Counted from the stretch's first letter, positions 8,804 through 16,310 are shown. The stretch is 52,997 nucleotides of DNA from Bacillus sp. REN3 (GCF_017912555.1 NZ_JAERSD010000028.1:1-52997); one strand, 5' to 3'. Numbers and translations are program-made. The notes: a model not told the origin generated them from the letters alone.

Positions 8804-9095
8804 TCAATAACCTCCTGATTTTTTCATGATATTAGCATTGTCCAAATCAAATGAAATTATTCTGTTTTTAGTTCAGCCCAGCTAGTTCAGTACAGATCAA
8901 TCCTGCATATCACCAGGATTGATCAACCATACTAATAGAGTGAGGAATGAAAATGGAAGTCCTGCGGAAGAGATTGTTTATCATGCGCTGAATAACCTTT
9001 ATTTTTGAAGACACGAAAGGATAGGACTTGGGATGAAGGCCTCAGAAATAGATTGGGCTAAACAATAAGGTTATCCAAACTTTACCTGATGCTTC
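8804..9095. other. Gene-free stretch with a perfect 11-bp inverted repeat
   Basis: GATCAATCCTG (8895-8905) and CAGGATTGATC (8914-8924) are perfect arms with an 8-base loop and no T run after them. It may be an operator or an RNA hairpin for the small minus-strand gene or for the dehydrogenase to the right. Nothing else is recognisable. Confidence 0.4.
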
Positions 9096-9128
9096 ATACT
9101 TTGTGCAAAGTATTATATGTAATATAAT
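9096..9128 (+). promoter_or_regulatory. Promoter with palindromic operator for the first SDR gene
   Basis: ATACTTTGTGCAAAGTAT (9096-9113) is a palindrome with 8-bp arms around TG. It contains a possible -35 (TTGTGC, 9101-9106), placed 16 bp before a perfect TATAAT (9123-9128). The 16-bp core TACTTTGTGCAAAGTA recurs exactly in front of the second SDR gene (12024-12047) in the same promoter position, which implies one shared repressor. The PadR gene between them is the nearest candidate regulator. Confidence 0.75.
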
Positions 9129-9158
9129 AATGTTGAAAACTAAAAGGGGGTTAAGAAT

Positions 9159-9893
9159 ATGGGGAAATTACAGGGGAAAATTGCATTCATCACCGGAGGG
9201 GCCTCTGGAATGGGAAAGAAAATGACCGAGCTCTTCCAGAAGGAGGGAGCATATGTTATTGCTGCTGATATAAACATGGAACAGCTAAAGGATGTCAGCA
9301 AGCTTGATTCAGTAGAAGGAAAATATCTGGATGTTTCTTCTGACGCGGATTGGAAGAAAGCAGTCTCTGAAGTCATTTCAGAGCATGGTAGGATCGATAT
9401 CCTCATCAATAACGCAGGAATTTCCAGTGAGAAAATGATGCAGGATATCACGATTGAAGACTGGGACAAGATGATGAGGATCAACAGCTTCGGACCTTTT
9501 GCCGGAATGAAGCACGTCCTGCCCCACATGGTTAAACAGAAAAAAGGATCCATCGTCAATATTTCCAGCTATACTGCAATAATTGGAATGGGCACGAATG
9601 CCTACAGTGCATCCAAAGGAGCTGTAAGAGCCATCTCCAAGGCAGCAAGCACGCAATATGGGAAGGATGGGGTAAGGATAAACGCTGTTTTTCCTGGTGT
9701 GATCCAAACGCCAATGACAGAAAAATTACAGGAAAGCAGTGAGATCCTAAAAAGGCTCATTCAGGCTACTCCTTTGCAAAGGCTTGGTACAGCCGAGGAT
9801 GTAGCCCGTGCAGTCCTTTTCCTCGCTTCTGATGATGCGGCCTATATTACGGGAGCAGAACTAGTCATCGATGGTGGTTTCTCTGCCCAGTAG
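9159..9893 (+). CDS. Short-chain dehydrogenase/reductase (SDR), classical type
   Basis: A 244-residue soluble enzyme of the classical SDR family. The Rossmann cofactor motif TGGASGMG is at residues 12-19, NNAG follows near residue 87, and the catalytic Ser plus YSASK (Tyr near 149) are in place. An Asp at the end of beta-2 (AADIN) suggests preference for NAD(H). The substrate cannot be predicted. AAAGGGGG precedes the ATG. The gene has its own promoter/operator and terminator. A second SDR at 11238-11987 carries the same operator, so the two are probably induced together, perhaps by a toxic carbonyl or a fatty-acid or steroid-like compound (inference). Confidence 0.9.
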   Translation: MGKLQGKIAFITGGASGMGKKMTELFQKEGAYVIAADINMEQLKDVSKLDSVEGKYLDVSSDADWKKAVSEVISEHGRIDILINNAGISSEKMMQDITIEDWDKMMRINSFGPFAGMKHVLPHMVKQKKGSIVNISSYTAIIGMGTNAYSASKGAVRAISKAASTQYGKDGVRINAVFPGVIQTPMTEKLQESSEILKRLIQATPLQRLGTAEDVARAVLFLASDDAAYITGAELVIDGGFSAQ

Positions 9894-9903
9894 GATTACC
9901 AAA

Positions 9904-9935
9904 AACTGTCCAGGCGAAGTTCTGGACAGTTTTTT
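9904..9935 (+). terminator. Rho-independent terminator
   Basis: AACTGTCCAG/CTGGACAGTT forms a perfect 10-bp stem with an 8-base loop followed by TTTTT. It starts 11 bases after the SDR stop codon. Confidence 0.92.
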
Positions 9936-9983
9936 CTTCTTTTTCTGTCCTGATGATCGTTCCAAAATGAAAACTTTCCTCTC

Positions 9984-10011
9984 TTGCAATAAAATGAATG
10001 TAGGGTAAAAT
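9984..10011 (+). promoter_or_regulatory. Candidate promoter of the PadR gene
   Basis: TTGCAA (9984-9989) and TAAAAT (10006-10011) are spaced 16 bp. A small dyad TGAAT...ATTCA and the half-operator word CAAAGTAT (10033-10040), also found in the two SDR operators, follow before the coding region. This would suit autoregulation. The assignment is by eye only. Confidence 0.4.
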
Positions 10012-10079
10012 CCACTATGAATGTATAAATTCAAAGTATTTTTTTGGAACGTTTTTTGTTCAGGAAAGGAGAAAAGACT

Positions 10080-10607
10080 TTGTCTATTCAAATAGTCATT
10101 CTCGGGTTATTGGCGGAAAATTCTGATCACCCATATGAATTAAAGAAAGTCATCCTAGAAAATAAGTGGGACCGATTATTTCCAATAACGGACGGGAATC
10201 TTTATCATGCGATCCGGAAATTAAAAAAAGACAAGTGCATCATCGAGGAAAAGCATGAGCAAGTGAACAATCGGCCGAGCCGAACGGTATACAGCATCAC
10301 CGCTCAAGGAAAAATGCAGCTATCAAATGATATATTGGAGGTTTTTAAGCAGCGGAATAAGGAGCCAAGAGCGCTATATCCGGCTCTTTTATTCATTCAT
10401 TCAACCAATATCGAGAAAGCAGCAAGCCTGATTGAAGAATGGATTCAGGAATTGAAAGAGGAAAGTAAAGCAAAGACTGAGTATGGGAATGCTATTCCCG
10501 CGCTTATACAGGAACATTATATGCGAATGAATGATTTCTATTTGGGATGGTTAAGAGAAGTCCTTCAAGTAATTAAGTCTTCAAGGCACGATGAATCGTA
10601 TGGATAA
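10080..10607 (+). CDS. PadR-family transcriptional regulator
   Basis: A 175-residue regulator. Residues 1-85 form the PadR winged helix ('VILGLLAENSDHPYELKKV', 'DGNLYHAIRKLKKD', 'RPSRTVYSITAQGK'). The helical C-terminal part is the Vir-type dimerisation domain. The start is taken as TTG 10080 because AGGAAAGGAG lies eight bases upstream and the family normally begins a few residues before VILGLL. An upstream TTG at 10044 would place the ribosome binding site inside the gene. PadR proteins usually repress nearby efflux or detoxification genes in response to phenolic or other small molecules. Here the two SDR genes with a shared palindrome are the likely targets. Confidence 0.85.
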   Translation: MSIQIVILGLLAENSDHPYELKKVILENKWDRLFPITDGNLYHAIRKLKKDKCIIEEKHEQVNNRPSRTVYSITAQGKMQLSNDILEVFKQRNKEPRALYPALLFIHSTNIEKAASLIEEWIQELKEESKAKTEYGNAIPALIQEHYMRMNDFYLGWLREVLQVIKSSRHDESYG

Positions 10608-10622
10608 GCAGGGAAAAAGCAG

Positions 10623-10662
10623 AGAAAGAAGCTTCTCCGATCATGGAAATGCTTCTTTCTTT
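10623..10662 (+). terminator. Terminator after the PadR gene
   Basis: AGAAAGAAGC and GCTTCTTTCT are perfect 10-bp arms around an 18-base loop, followed by a short T-containing tail, 15 bases after the PadR stop. Confidence 0.65.
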
Positions 10663-10809
10663 CATTCTGCACAGCAGTCCGTCTATGGTATGCTGGAAGG
10701 CGGTCGAGCCCCTCGGAACCAAATCGGAAGCCCGGGACGTCTGGGCTTCCGGCATAAAGGCGGCCAATGAACGAATTCACTTTGTATGGCCCCCGCTTTA
10801 ATGCCTCTA
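10663..10809. other. GC-richer intergenic block with a strong hairpin
   Basis: CGGAAGCCC (10725-10733) and GGGCTTCCG (10743-10751) are perfect arms with a 9-base loop. Both strands are open in more than one frame here, which follows from GC-rich composition rather than from any clear protein. A 52-residue plus-strand frame from ATG 10643 has no ribosome binding site. The block could be a dispersed intergenic repeat or a structured RNA. I cannot decide from one copy. Confidence 0.35.
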
Positions 10810-11055
10810 TCATCTTCTTATGGGTTGTTCAAGAGTGAGGATTTCTTCTTCAAGGGAAGCCCATTGCTGCTCAGCCACATGTTTCGCATCCTTGACGGCA
10901 GTGTTGTAGATGTGCGGAGCCAACGATTCCTTTACGAAATCTAAAACTCTTTCTGCCGCGAATTCGGAAATGTCCTCCCCTCTTTCTTCCATGAAAAAAT
11001 ATTGGATATCAGCAATCATTATTTGTTGTTGTTCTTGTGTAAGTCTGATGAACAA
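10810..11055 (-). CDS. DUF2164 family protein
   Basis: An 81-residue protein matching the DUF2164 pattern: 'IRLTQEQQQIMIADIQYFFMEE' then 'GEDISEFAAERVLDFVKESLAPHIYNTAVKDAK'. The family is small, cytoplasmic and without a known function. The start is TTG 11055 with AAGGAGGG seven bases upstream on the minus strand. It stands alone between the PadR gene and the second SDR gene, reading in the same direction as the latter. Confidence 0.85.
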   Translation of the reverse strand: MFIRLTQEQQQIMIADIQYFFMEERGEDISEFAAERVLDFVKESLAPHIYNTAVKDAKHVAEQQWASLEEEILTLEQPIRR

Positions 11056-11237
11056 TCAGGCGCCCTCCTTTAAAATGTCAAAGCGAACATGCCCGCTTTC
11101 CCGATACTTATGGCAAATCCTTCTCAGCATGCACTTTGTATATGGGTACATTCCCGGCATGGTTGGATGACAATTTCTGCCTAGGAAATCACATTTAGAT
11201 ATGAATTTCAGTTTGTTCAGGATAGGAGTCCTCTTAT

Positions 11238-11987
11238 TTATGTTAATTTAAGGGTTCCGCCGTCCACCATTATAGTCTGTCCTGTTATATAAGAACTGCT
11301 TTCGCTGCTCAGGAAAACTGCAACTTCCCCAATATCTTTCTCAGGGTCCCCTAACCGTCCGAGAGGAATGCCATTAAGCATTTTGTCGTACTGATCCGGG
11401 AAGTTCTCGCTCCACTGCTTGACCCCTTCGGTGAGAGCGATTGGCGAAATCAAATTCACATTGATCTGGTCACTGGCCCATTCATTTGCCACAGTCCGCG
11501 TGAGTCCCCGGATGGCTTCTTTTGCCGCAGCATAAGATGATTGGTTAATTTGTCCGGAAATTCCTGCTCCAGAAGCAAAATTTATCACAAACCCTTTATT
11601 TTCCTTCAACTGCTCATATGCGGCTTGCATTAAATTCACTGTAGGATAGAAACCCGTATTGAAGGATAAATAAAAATCATCCAAAGTAGTTTGATTGAAG
11701 GCCGCCTGCCGGGAAGCATGCGCATTATTGACAAGAATGTCGAGTTTCCCGAACGTGTTGACAGCTTCTTTGACAATCCCGATGGCGTTTTCTCTTGAAC
11801 TGATATCTTTTTCAATAAAATGGACTGATCCCAGGGGACTAAGCTGCTGTTCAGCACCTAGACCAGCTTCCTTGTTAATATCGACAATGACAACCTTTGC
11901 CCCATGCTTCAGCATAGCTGTGGCAATTCCTTTCCCGATACCGCCTGCACCGCCGGTAATAATTGCAACTTTACCATCTAATCTCAT
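11238..11987 (-). CDS. Short-chain dehydrogenase/reductase (SDR), classical type
   Basis: A 249-residue classical SDR. The cofactor motif TGGAGGIG is at residues 12-19, NNAH replaces the usual NNAG, and Ser plus YAAAK (Tyr near 154) complete the active site. The acidic residue after beta-2 (VDIN) suggests NAD(H). The C-terminal ITGQTIMVDGG is typical of 3-oxoacyl-ACP-reductase-like members, although the real substrate is unknown. CAGGAGGG precedes the ATG. The promoter on its 5' side carries the same 16-bp palindrome as the first SDR gene, with the -35 in the same place, so both are probably under one regulator. Confidence 0.9.
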   Translation of the reverse strand: MRLDGKVAIITGGAGGIGKGIATAMLKHGAKVVIVDINKEAGLGAEQQLSPLGSVHFIEKDISSRENAIGIVKEAVNTFGKLDILVNNAHASRQAAFNQTTLDDFYLSFNTGFYPTVNLMQAAYEQLKENKGFVINFASGAGISGQINQSSYAAAKEAIRGLTRTVANEWASDQINVNLISPIALTEGVKQWSENFPDQYDKMLNGIPLGRLGDPEKDIGEVAVFLSSESSSYITGQTIMVDGGTLKLT

Positions 11988-12010
11988 TTAAAACCCTCCT
12001 GTTCGAAACC

Positions 12011-12047
12011 ATTATAACCACATTTATTACTTTGTGCAAAGTAATAA
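12011..12047 (-). promoter_or_regulatory. Promoter with palindromic operator for the second SDR gene
   Basis: Arms TTATTACTTTG and CAAAGTAATAA surround TG (12024-12047), a perfect 24-bp palindrome. On the minus strand TTGCAC (12034-12039) is a possible -35, 17 bp from a perfect TATAAT (12011-12016). The core TACTTTGTGCAAAGTA is identical to that at 9097-9112. Confidence 0.8.
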
Positions 12048-12123
12048 GCTTTGATAGGTAATGATGATACTGAAATGTAGGACAACTAGCATTCTTGGTG
12101 TATATATGCTATTTTTGTAAATA

Positions 12124-12167
12124 GTAGGCATCTCTTTTGCAAAAAGAAATGTCTACCCTTTTTTTAT
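12124..12167 (+). terminator. Terminator-like hairpin ahead of the Gre-like gene
   Basis: GTAGGCATCTCTTTT pairs with AAAAAGAAATGTCTAC with few mismatches and is followed by CCC and seven T's. No plus-strand gene lies upstream of it before the divergent SDR promoter. It therefore either insulates the next gene or acts as an attenuator in its leader. Confidence 0.65.
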
Positions 12168-12193
12168 AATTTTTTAAAGGAAGTGGAGAGAGG

Positions 12194-12262
12194 ATGACAG
12201 GAAAATTGAAGTATTACAGGGTGTTCGATCCTAGTAAGGAGGTTACTTACTATGAGCCTTAG
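12194..12262 (+). CDS. Possible 22-residue leader peptide
   Basis: ATG 12194 follows GAAGTGGAGAGAGG and opens 22 codons (MTGKLKYYRVFDPSKEVTYY plus two residues). The stop overlaps the start of the next gene (ATGAGCCTTAG, 11 bases). The ribosome binding site AAGGAGG of the next gene lies inside this frame, so the two would be translationally coupled. It could be a leader peptide downstream of the terminator-like hairpin at 12124-12167, or chance. Confidence 0.4.
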   Translation: MTGKLKYYRVFDPSKEVTYYEP

Positions 12263-12701
12263 TCCTGATTTGCTGACAGAAGAGGAGTATTTCCAGGACC
12301 AGCTTGCTTTCATCGAAGAAAATTATAAAGAGTTAAATAACCTGTATGTATCTTCAACACCGCTTAATGAACAGGTAAAAGATTTCCTTGCTATCTATGT
12401 AAGAGAGGTGGAGAAATACACAGCATTGCTTGGCCGGATGGGTTCGGATAAGCCACCGTTGAAGGTATTCATCGGAACAAAGGTAACAGTGTCATTCGAT
12501 GGCGATGAAGATAGGGAAGATTATCACATTTGTTTACCTGATCATTCAAATCCCGATAATGGTGTTATTTCATTTATATCTCCAGTCGGAAGGCAGCTTT
12601 TATTGAAAAACACAGGGGACCAAATTTCGTTATCTGTTCCAAATGGCCATTTAAATGTGACGATAGAAAAAATAACGTTTTCTGATCAGTATTCATTATA
12701 A
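12252..12701 (+). CDS. GreA/GreB C-terminal domain protein
   Basis: A 149-residue protein. Residues about 70-148 follow the Gre factor C-terminal (FKBP-like) domain: 'KVFIGTKVTVSF', 'YHICLPDHSNPDNGVISFISPVGRQLL' and 'VPNGHLNVTIEKITF'. The N-terminal part is helical but shorter than the Gre coiled coil, and the acidic tip needed for RNA cleavage is not evident. It probably binds RNA polymerase near the secondary channel in the manner of Rnk or Gre-like regulators (inference). AAGGAGG lies eight bases before the ATG. Confidence 0.75.
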   Translation: MSLSPDLLTEEEYFQDQLAFIEENYKELNNLYVSSTPLNEQVKDFLAIYVREVEKYTALLGRMGSDKPPLKVFIGTKVTVSFDGDEDREDYHICLPDHSNPDNGVISFISPVGRQLLLKNTGDQISLSVPNGHLNVTIEKITFSDQYSL

Positions 12702-12708
12702 GCAATGA

Positions 12709-12742
12709 AACCAGAAGTCCTTTTGAGCGCTTCTGGTTTTTT
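12709..12742 (+). terminator. Rho-independent terminator
   Basis: AACCAGAAG and CTTCTGGTT form a stem with a 12-base loop followed by a T run, just after the Gre-like gene. Confidence 0.9.
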
Positions 12743-13092
12743 GAAGGAAAAATATCGAACCTTCGATTCTGAAGATGTTCTTCAATTTGCTTTCTCCTAT
12801 TAAGCTTCTTCAGGTATTGCTTCAAATCCAGTCATATGGAAGATATCCCACCTGCCCGGTCAATATAATCCAAGATTCCACACAGTACCGAGGAAGCACA
12901 AATCCATTAAGTTATGCCGGCAAGTCCAGAATACGCCATGACAATAGTGCATAACTAGGCTTCGTGGTTGCATAGATGGAGGAAACCCTTAAGTAACAGG
13001 GGTTTCCCCGTTCTTTGCTGATTTATATCTTTTGCAAATCAAGAAATAACCTGCCTGGATATGGATAGATCAATCCTTCCATCTACAGGCAA
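12743..13092. other. Gene-free stretch with one hairpin
   Basis: GGAAACCC (12981-12988) pairs with GGGTTTCC (13000-13007), with only a weak T tail on either strand. It may end the leftward DsrE transcript. A minus-strand frame from 12825 looks protein-like for about 40 residues (LKKLNRRKQIEEHLQNRRFD) but runs through the terminator at 12709-12742 and lacks a good start. It may be a decayed gene. Confidence 0.4.
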
Positions 13093-13458
13093 TTACAGGA
13101 TGATCGGCTGGTATCCGTTCTTGATGTAACCAGCAAAATCTATATGTTTGCCCCCAGTTGATTCGTCTGTGGCAGCAAATCCAACATTTTTTTCCACATC
13201 TTCTGCCACATCAAAAAAACCGGAACATGATTGGCAGCCGCCTTTAATGATGCCAAGCTTCATGACTTGCTTGTATACCGGATTAAAAATGTGATCCGGC
13301 TTTTCCAGCTCACTTACCCAAGTTGTTCCCGCGCCATCAAAAAGGATTTCCACTTCATAACCGGCCTCATGCAATTCCTGTCCGTATAATAAGCCGTGTA
13401 ATGCTTTGCCTCCGTCATGCGCACCAGCCTGAATAATGACAACAAATTTCTTTTCCAT
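13093..13458 (-). CDS. DsrE family protein
   Basis: A 121-residue cytoplasmic protein of the DsrE/DsrF-like fold: 'VVIIQAGAHDGGKALHGLLYGQELHEAGYEVEILFDGAGT' at the N-terminus and a cysteine pair in GGCQSCSGFFDVA near residue 75. The cysteines suggest sulfur or persulfide transfer, or redox sensing, as in other DsrE relatives. The substrate is unknown. TTGGAGG precedes the ATG. It is followed upstream on the same strand by a PPOX-type flavoprotein gene and an HPP gene, but the 73-bp gap leaves operon structure open. Confidence 0.8.
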   Translation of the reverse strand: MEKKFVVIIQAGAHDGGKALHGLLYGQELHEAGYEVEILFDGAGTTWVSELEKPDHIFNPVYKQVMKLGIIKGGCQSCSGFFDVAEDVEKNVGFAATDESTGGKHIDFAGYIKNGYQPIIL

Positions 13459-13531
13459 TTTCGATAACCTCCAATATAAGTTTAAAATTAATCAAGAACT
13501 AGCTAAACGATTCTTTCTTGCCAGGCGTCTT

Positions 13532-14446
13532 CTAAACTGGATGGAACGGTGACCGTTCCAGCAGCTCTGATGAGAATCTAAATGGACTCCGGGTTTCTAT
13601 CAACCTATCGATTTCAAAGTGAATCAGCCTTTCTGCTCCTGGGAATTCTTTTGCTGCTCCTTCATTCCATAGAACCCTTGCTTTCCCTGTGACTTGCAAG
13701 GTGTTACAATCAATGAAGTCAATGAAAAGGAGGCCTGCATTCGGGTCAGACTCCAGGTTCCCCAATGTGTTGAACATGTTATTCCCGAAGTAATCAGGAA
13801 AGATTATATTTTTATCATCCATGACCTTTATAAAGCCGGGGCTGCCGCCGCGATGAGATGCATCCATTTCCCCGCTTCCATTGGTACTCGCAATAAAAAA
13901 GGTATCTGCTCCTTCAATCCATTTTGTCTGGCTAACAGCTAATCTGGTTCCTTTTATCACGGATTTCATTAGCTGCTCATTATTTTTATCCGTTTTAACC
14001 CGCCGCGTGGTTATATACTTTGGGCAGTTCCCATAAACCTGTTCGGGGTGGATAACTAAATGACCTTCATCAAAGGCTGCCTTACCGTTGACCCTTAGGC
14101 GCCGTCTATTTAAAAGGTCCATGAATAATGTTCCGATTTGGCCATTCTCCTGAATATTTCCAACGAACGGATCTCCCTGATTAAAAGTACCGGTTATCAA
14201 AATCTTCCTTGCTTCTTCCAAGCGGATAAACCCGGGTTCGCCATGCACCACTGACGCCCAAACGCTTCCGGTTCTGTCAATAGTGGCCAAAAAAACAAAG
14301 ACTTGCTTTTGCAAAAAACCCCGCGCGGCTTCAGGAATGAAATTCCGGTACATTTTTGCGGCAAAATCATCTGGCAGCCTTACACCGGCGAGTCCCTGGG
14401 CTTTTATTTCTCCAATATGGAATCCCATCTCCATCCATTCATTCAC
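13532..14446 (-). CDS. Pyridoxamine 5'-phosphate oxidase-like (flavin-nucleotide-binding) protein
   Basis: A 304-residue protein with two split-barrel segments of the PNPOx-like family. The first has 'VFVFLATIDRTGSVWASVVHGEPGFIRL' (about 48-75). The second has 'DTFFIASTNGSGEMDASHRGG' followed by 'NAGLLFIDFIDCNTLQVTGKARVLW' near the C-terminal third. Such proteins bind FMN or F420 and act as reductases or scavengers. AAAGGAGGTGAAT precedes the ATG. It ends 32 bases downstream of the HPP gene on the same strand, so the two probably share a transcript from the HPP promoter. Confidence 0.8.
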   Translation of the reverse strand: MNEWMEMGFHIGEIKAQGLAGVRLPDDFAAKMYRNFIPEAARGFLQKQVFVFLATIDRTGSVWASVVHGEPGFIRLEEARKILITGTFNQGDPFVGNIQENGQIGTLFMDLLNRRRLRVNGKAAFDEGHLVIHPEQVYGNCPKYITTRRVKTDKNNEQLMKSVIKGTRLAVSQTKWIEGADTFFIASTNGSGEMDASHRGGSPGFIKVMDDKNIIFPDYFGNNMFNTLGNLESDPNAGLLFIDFIDCNTLQVTGKARVLWNEGAAKEFPGAERLIHFEIDRLIETRSPFRFSSELLERSPFHPV

Positions 14447-14478
14447 CTCCTTTCATAAAAAAATGGGTAAATGCGACA

Positions 14479-15033
14479 TTAATACCAAAACATTGGATAT
14501 TTCCTGTTGCTGTGCAGGTTGTTAATGAGCAATGCGATGAAGACGGTTGCTAAGGCACCAAATAAAGCGGGAAAAAGAAGGAATGTCCACGCGCTTTTTG
14601 ACAGCATGACAACCAGGGGGTCTGCACCTGCAGGGGGATGAGTGGTCTTTGTTACGACCATCAGGGCGATCGCCAATCCAACCGCAAAAGAGACTGACCA
14701 CAAGGATATCCCGATTGTATGGAGAACTGTCAATCCAACGAGTGTTGAAATGAAGTGTCCTCCGATAATGTTCCTTGGTTGAGAAAAAGGAACATCCCAG
14801 GCACTATAGGCCAGCACGCAACTAGCGCCAAATGGAGCCATGATCCATAATTGACCGGAAAACTCTGTAATGGCCATTAGGACGAATATGGTCAGGAATC
14901 CTCCGGCAAAGCCCATGATTGCATTGGCAGGCAATACCTTTTGCGGTGTTCTTTCTGTTGTTTTCATTTTCGAAAAATAATCAAGGAAGACTGACTTTTC
15001 AGGGACCTTCACTTTAGATAAGGTACGGCTCAA
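14479..15033 (-). CDS. HPP family integral membrane protein
   Basis: A 184-residue protein with four to five membrane helices and the family-defining HPPAGA motif (in 'TKTTHPPAGADP'). HPP proteins in cyanobacteria and plastids transport nitrite; the role of the Bacillus members is not established. Start TTG 15033 is chosen because GGTGGTGAT, close to the full anti-SD match, lies upstream at normal spacing. TTG 15048 would put that site inside the gene. It is divergent from a GntR regulator, and the intergenic region carries a repeated 14-bp operator. Confidence 0.8.
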   Translation of the reverse strand: MSRTLSKVKVPEKSVFLDYFSKMKTTERTPQKVLPANAIMGFAGGFLTIFVLMAITEFSGQLWIMAPFGASCVLAYSAWDVPFSQPRNIIGGHFISTLVGLTVLHTIGISLWSVSFAVGLAIALMVVTKTTHPPAGADPLVVMLSKSAWTFLLFPALFGALATVFIALLINNLHSNRKYPMFWY

Positions 15034-15060
15034 AATATCACCACCCAAATTAACCTATTT

Positions 15061-15109
15061 ACATAGTTTATTATGTTAATTTATATCACCTGGACGATTC
15101 TGTTGTCAA
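15061..15109 (-). promoter_or_regulatory. HPP promoter with operator repeat 1
   Basis: On the minus strand a perfect TTGACA (15104-15109) and TATAAA (15080-15085) are 18 bp apart. Just downstream lies ACATAGTTTATTAT (15061-15074), which recurs exactly at 15146-15159 over the promoter of the divergent GntR gene. Extended by a base pair it also shows the dyad ACATA...TATGT. Confidence 0.75.
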
Positions 15110-15130
15110 TAAAAACATTTTGAAGCTTTG

Positions 15131-15159
15131 TTGAGAATCAGAAATACATAGTTTATTAT
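15131..15159 (+). promoter_or_regulatory. gntR promoter with operator repeat 2
   Basis: TTGAGA (15131-15136) and TATTAT (15154-15159) are 17 bp apart. The second copy of ACATAGTTTATTAT (15146-15159) covers the -10, as expected for autorepression. Confidence 0.75.
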
Positions 15160-15180
15160 TAAAATAAGGAGGTATACGTG

Positions 15181-16146
15181 ATGAGTACCTATGAAACGCT
15201 AAGCCTTGTGGTCGATCCACAGCTGCACATCCCCATCAATATCCAACTGAAAGAGCAAATTAAATTCTTGATAAAAATGGAATTTTTATTGCCTGGAGAT
15301 TACCTTCCTACAGTAGCCCAGCTTGCGGACCAGCTTGCAATAAATCGAAATACCGTCAACTGGGTCTACACACAGCTGAAAGAGGAAGATTTGCTGCTCA
15401 TGCAAAAGGGACGGAGGACACAAATAAAGGACTCGGAAAGTGTCAGATCGTTGGTGAAGAAAAAAGAGCTGGATAACATCATAAGAAAGGCAATTGAAAA
15501 GGCGATAGCCGAAGGGTACACGTTTGATGAATTCGTAGCCGCTATTTTCATGCATCATCATTTCTTTATTGAAGATAAACCAGTAAGCAAATTCCTGTTC
15601 ATCGAATGCAGGGAGCATGACCACAATTTTTACTTAGAAGAGATAAAAAAGCATACAGGAGCTAAAGTATTGGAATTCTTCATCGAGGATCTTAAAAATG
15701 ATGGACCTGATGAACTTCCTGATTTGGAAGAGGTAAATGGGATCATAACAACCCTAAATCATGCAGATGAAGTGAAGGATTTCTTCGTGAAAAGTAAAAA
15801 ACCGATCTATACGATTGGTGCCACTCTTTCTCCAATAGATTTGATCAATATCGCGAAATTAAAGGAAGGGACAAAGGTTGCCTTTATTTGCCTTGGTGAC
15901 CGGGGCGGGCAATGGATGCAAAAAAGAGTCAAAGAAGCGGGTATCGATCATATCGACAGCATTGCTGCTGGAATGAAAGAATCGGAGAATATGAAAGAAA
16001 TCATCCATTCAGTTGACTATATTTATGCCTCTGAGGCAGCTTATAAAGAACTGATCAGCCTTGCACCTGATAAAACAAGTCTGCTTCCCCTGAAGCTGGA
16101 AAGAACAAGTGAAGAGATTTTGGATAACCTAGGTTCCAAAGAGTAA
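15181..16146 (+). CDS. GntR-family regulator with a C-terminal sensor domain
   Basis: A 321-residue regulator. Residues about 10-80 are a GntR winged helix ('HIPINIQLKEQIKFLI', 'LLPGDYLPTVAQLADQLAINRNTVNWVYTQLKEEDLL'). The remaining 220 residues alternate helices and strands like a periplasmic-binding-protein-like or substrate-sensing domain rather than an FadR or HutC domain. ATG 15181 is eight bases from AAGGAGG; GTG 15178 directly before it is an alternative. It is divergent from the HPP gene and probably binds the two ACATAGTTTATTAT repeats between them. Confidence 0.85.
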   Translation: MSTYETLSLVVDPQLHIPINIQLKEQIKFLIKMEFLLPGDYLPTVAQLADQLAINRNTVNWVYTQLKEEDLLLMQKGRRTQIKDSESVRSLVKKKELDNIIRKAIEKAIAEGYTFDEFVAAIFMHHHFFIEDKPVSKFLFIECREHDHNFYLEEIKKHTGAKVLEFFIEDLKNDGPDELPDLEEVNGIITTLNHADEVKDFFVKSKKPIYTIGATLSPIDLINIAKLKEGTKVAFICLGDRGGQWMQKRVKEAGIDHIDSIAAGMKESENMKEIIHSVDYIYASEAAYKELISLAPDKTSLLPLKLERTSEEILDNLGSKE

Positions 16147-16194
16147 AGCAGTGCGTTTGTTCCTGATACTACAGTTATATGGCTTCTCTTGGGA

Positions 16195-16310
16195 TGAACG
16201 GATGAGTGCTACTCTCAAGTGTCCTGCACCGCATCGGGCGCAGTCTCGCATCTATCCGGGTCCGCTTCCCGGAGCATCCTGCGGAAAGCGTTGTTTTTAG
16301 AACAGCTCGG
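16195..16310. repeat. Candidate dispersed intergenic element
   Basis: A GC-richer block in otherwise AT-rich spacer, with the arms TCCGCTTCCCGGAGC and CCTGCGGAAAGCG forming partial self-complementarity. A 65-residue frame crosses it but has no ribosome binding site and a composition unlike a protein. Blocks of this look recur between genes in many Bacillaceae, which is why I flag it, but only one copy is in this window. Confidence 0.3.

Noticed and set aside
10565-10813. Minus-strand frames of 64-82 codons after the PadR gene
   Set aside because: No ribosome binding site, they cross the PadR terminator hairpin, and the amino-acid content is not protein-like.
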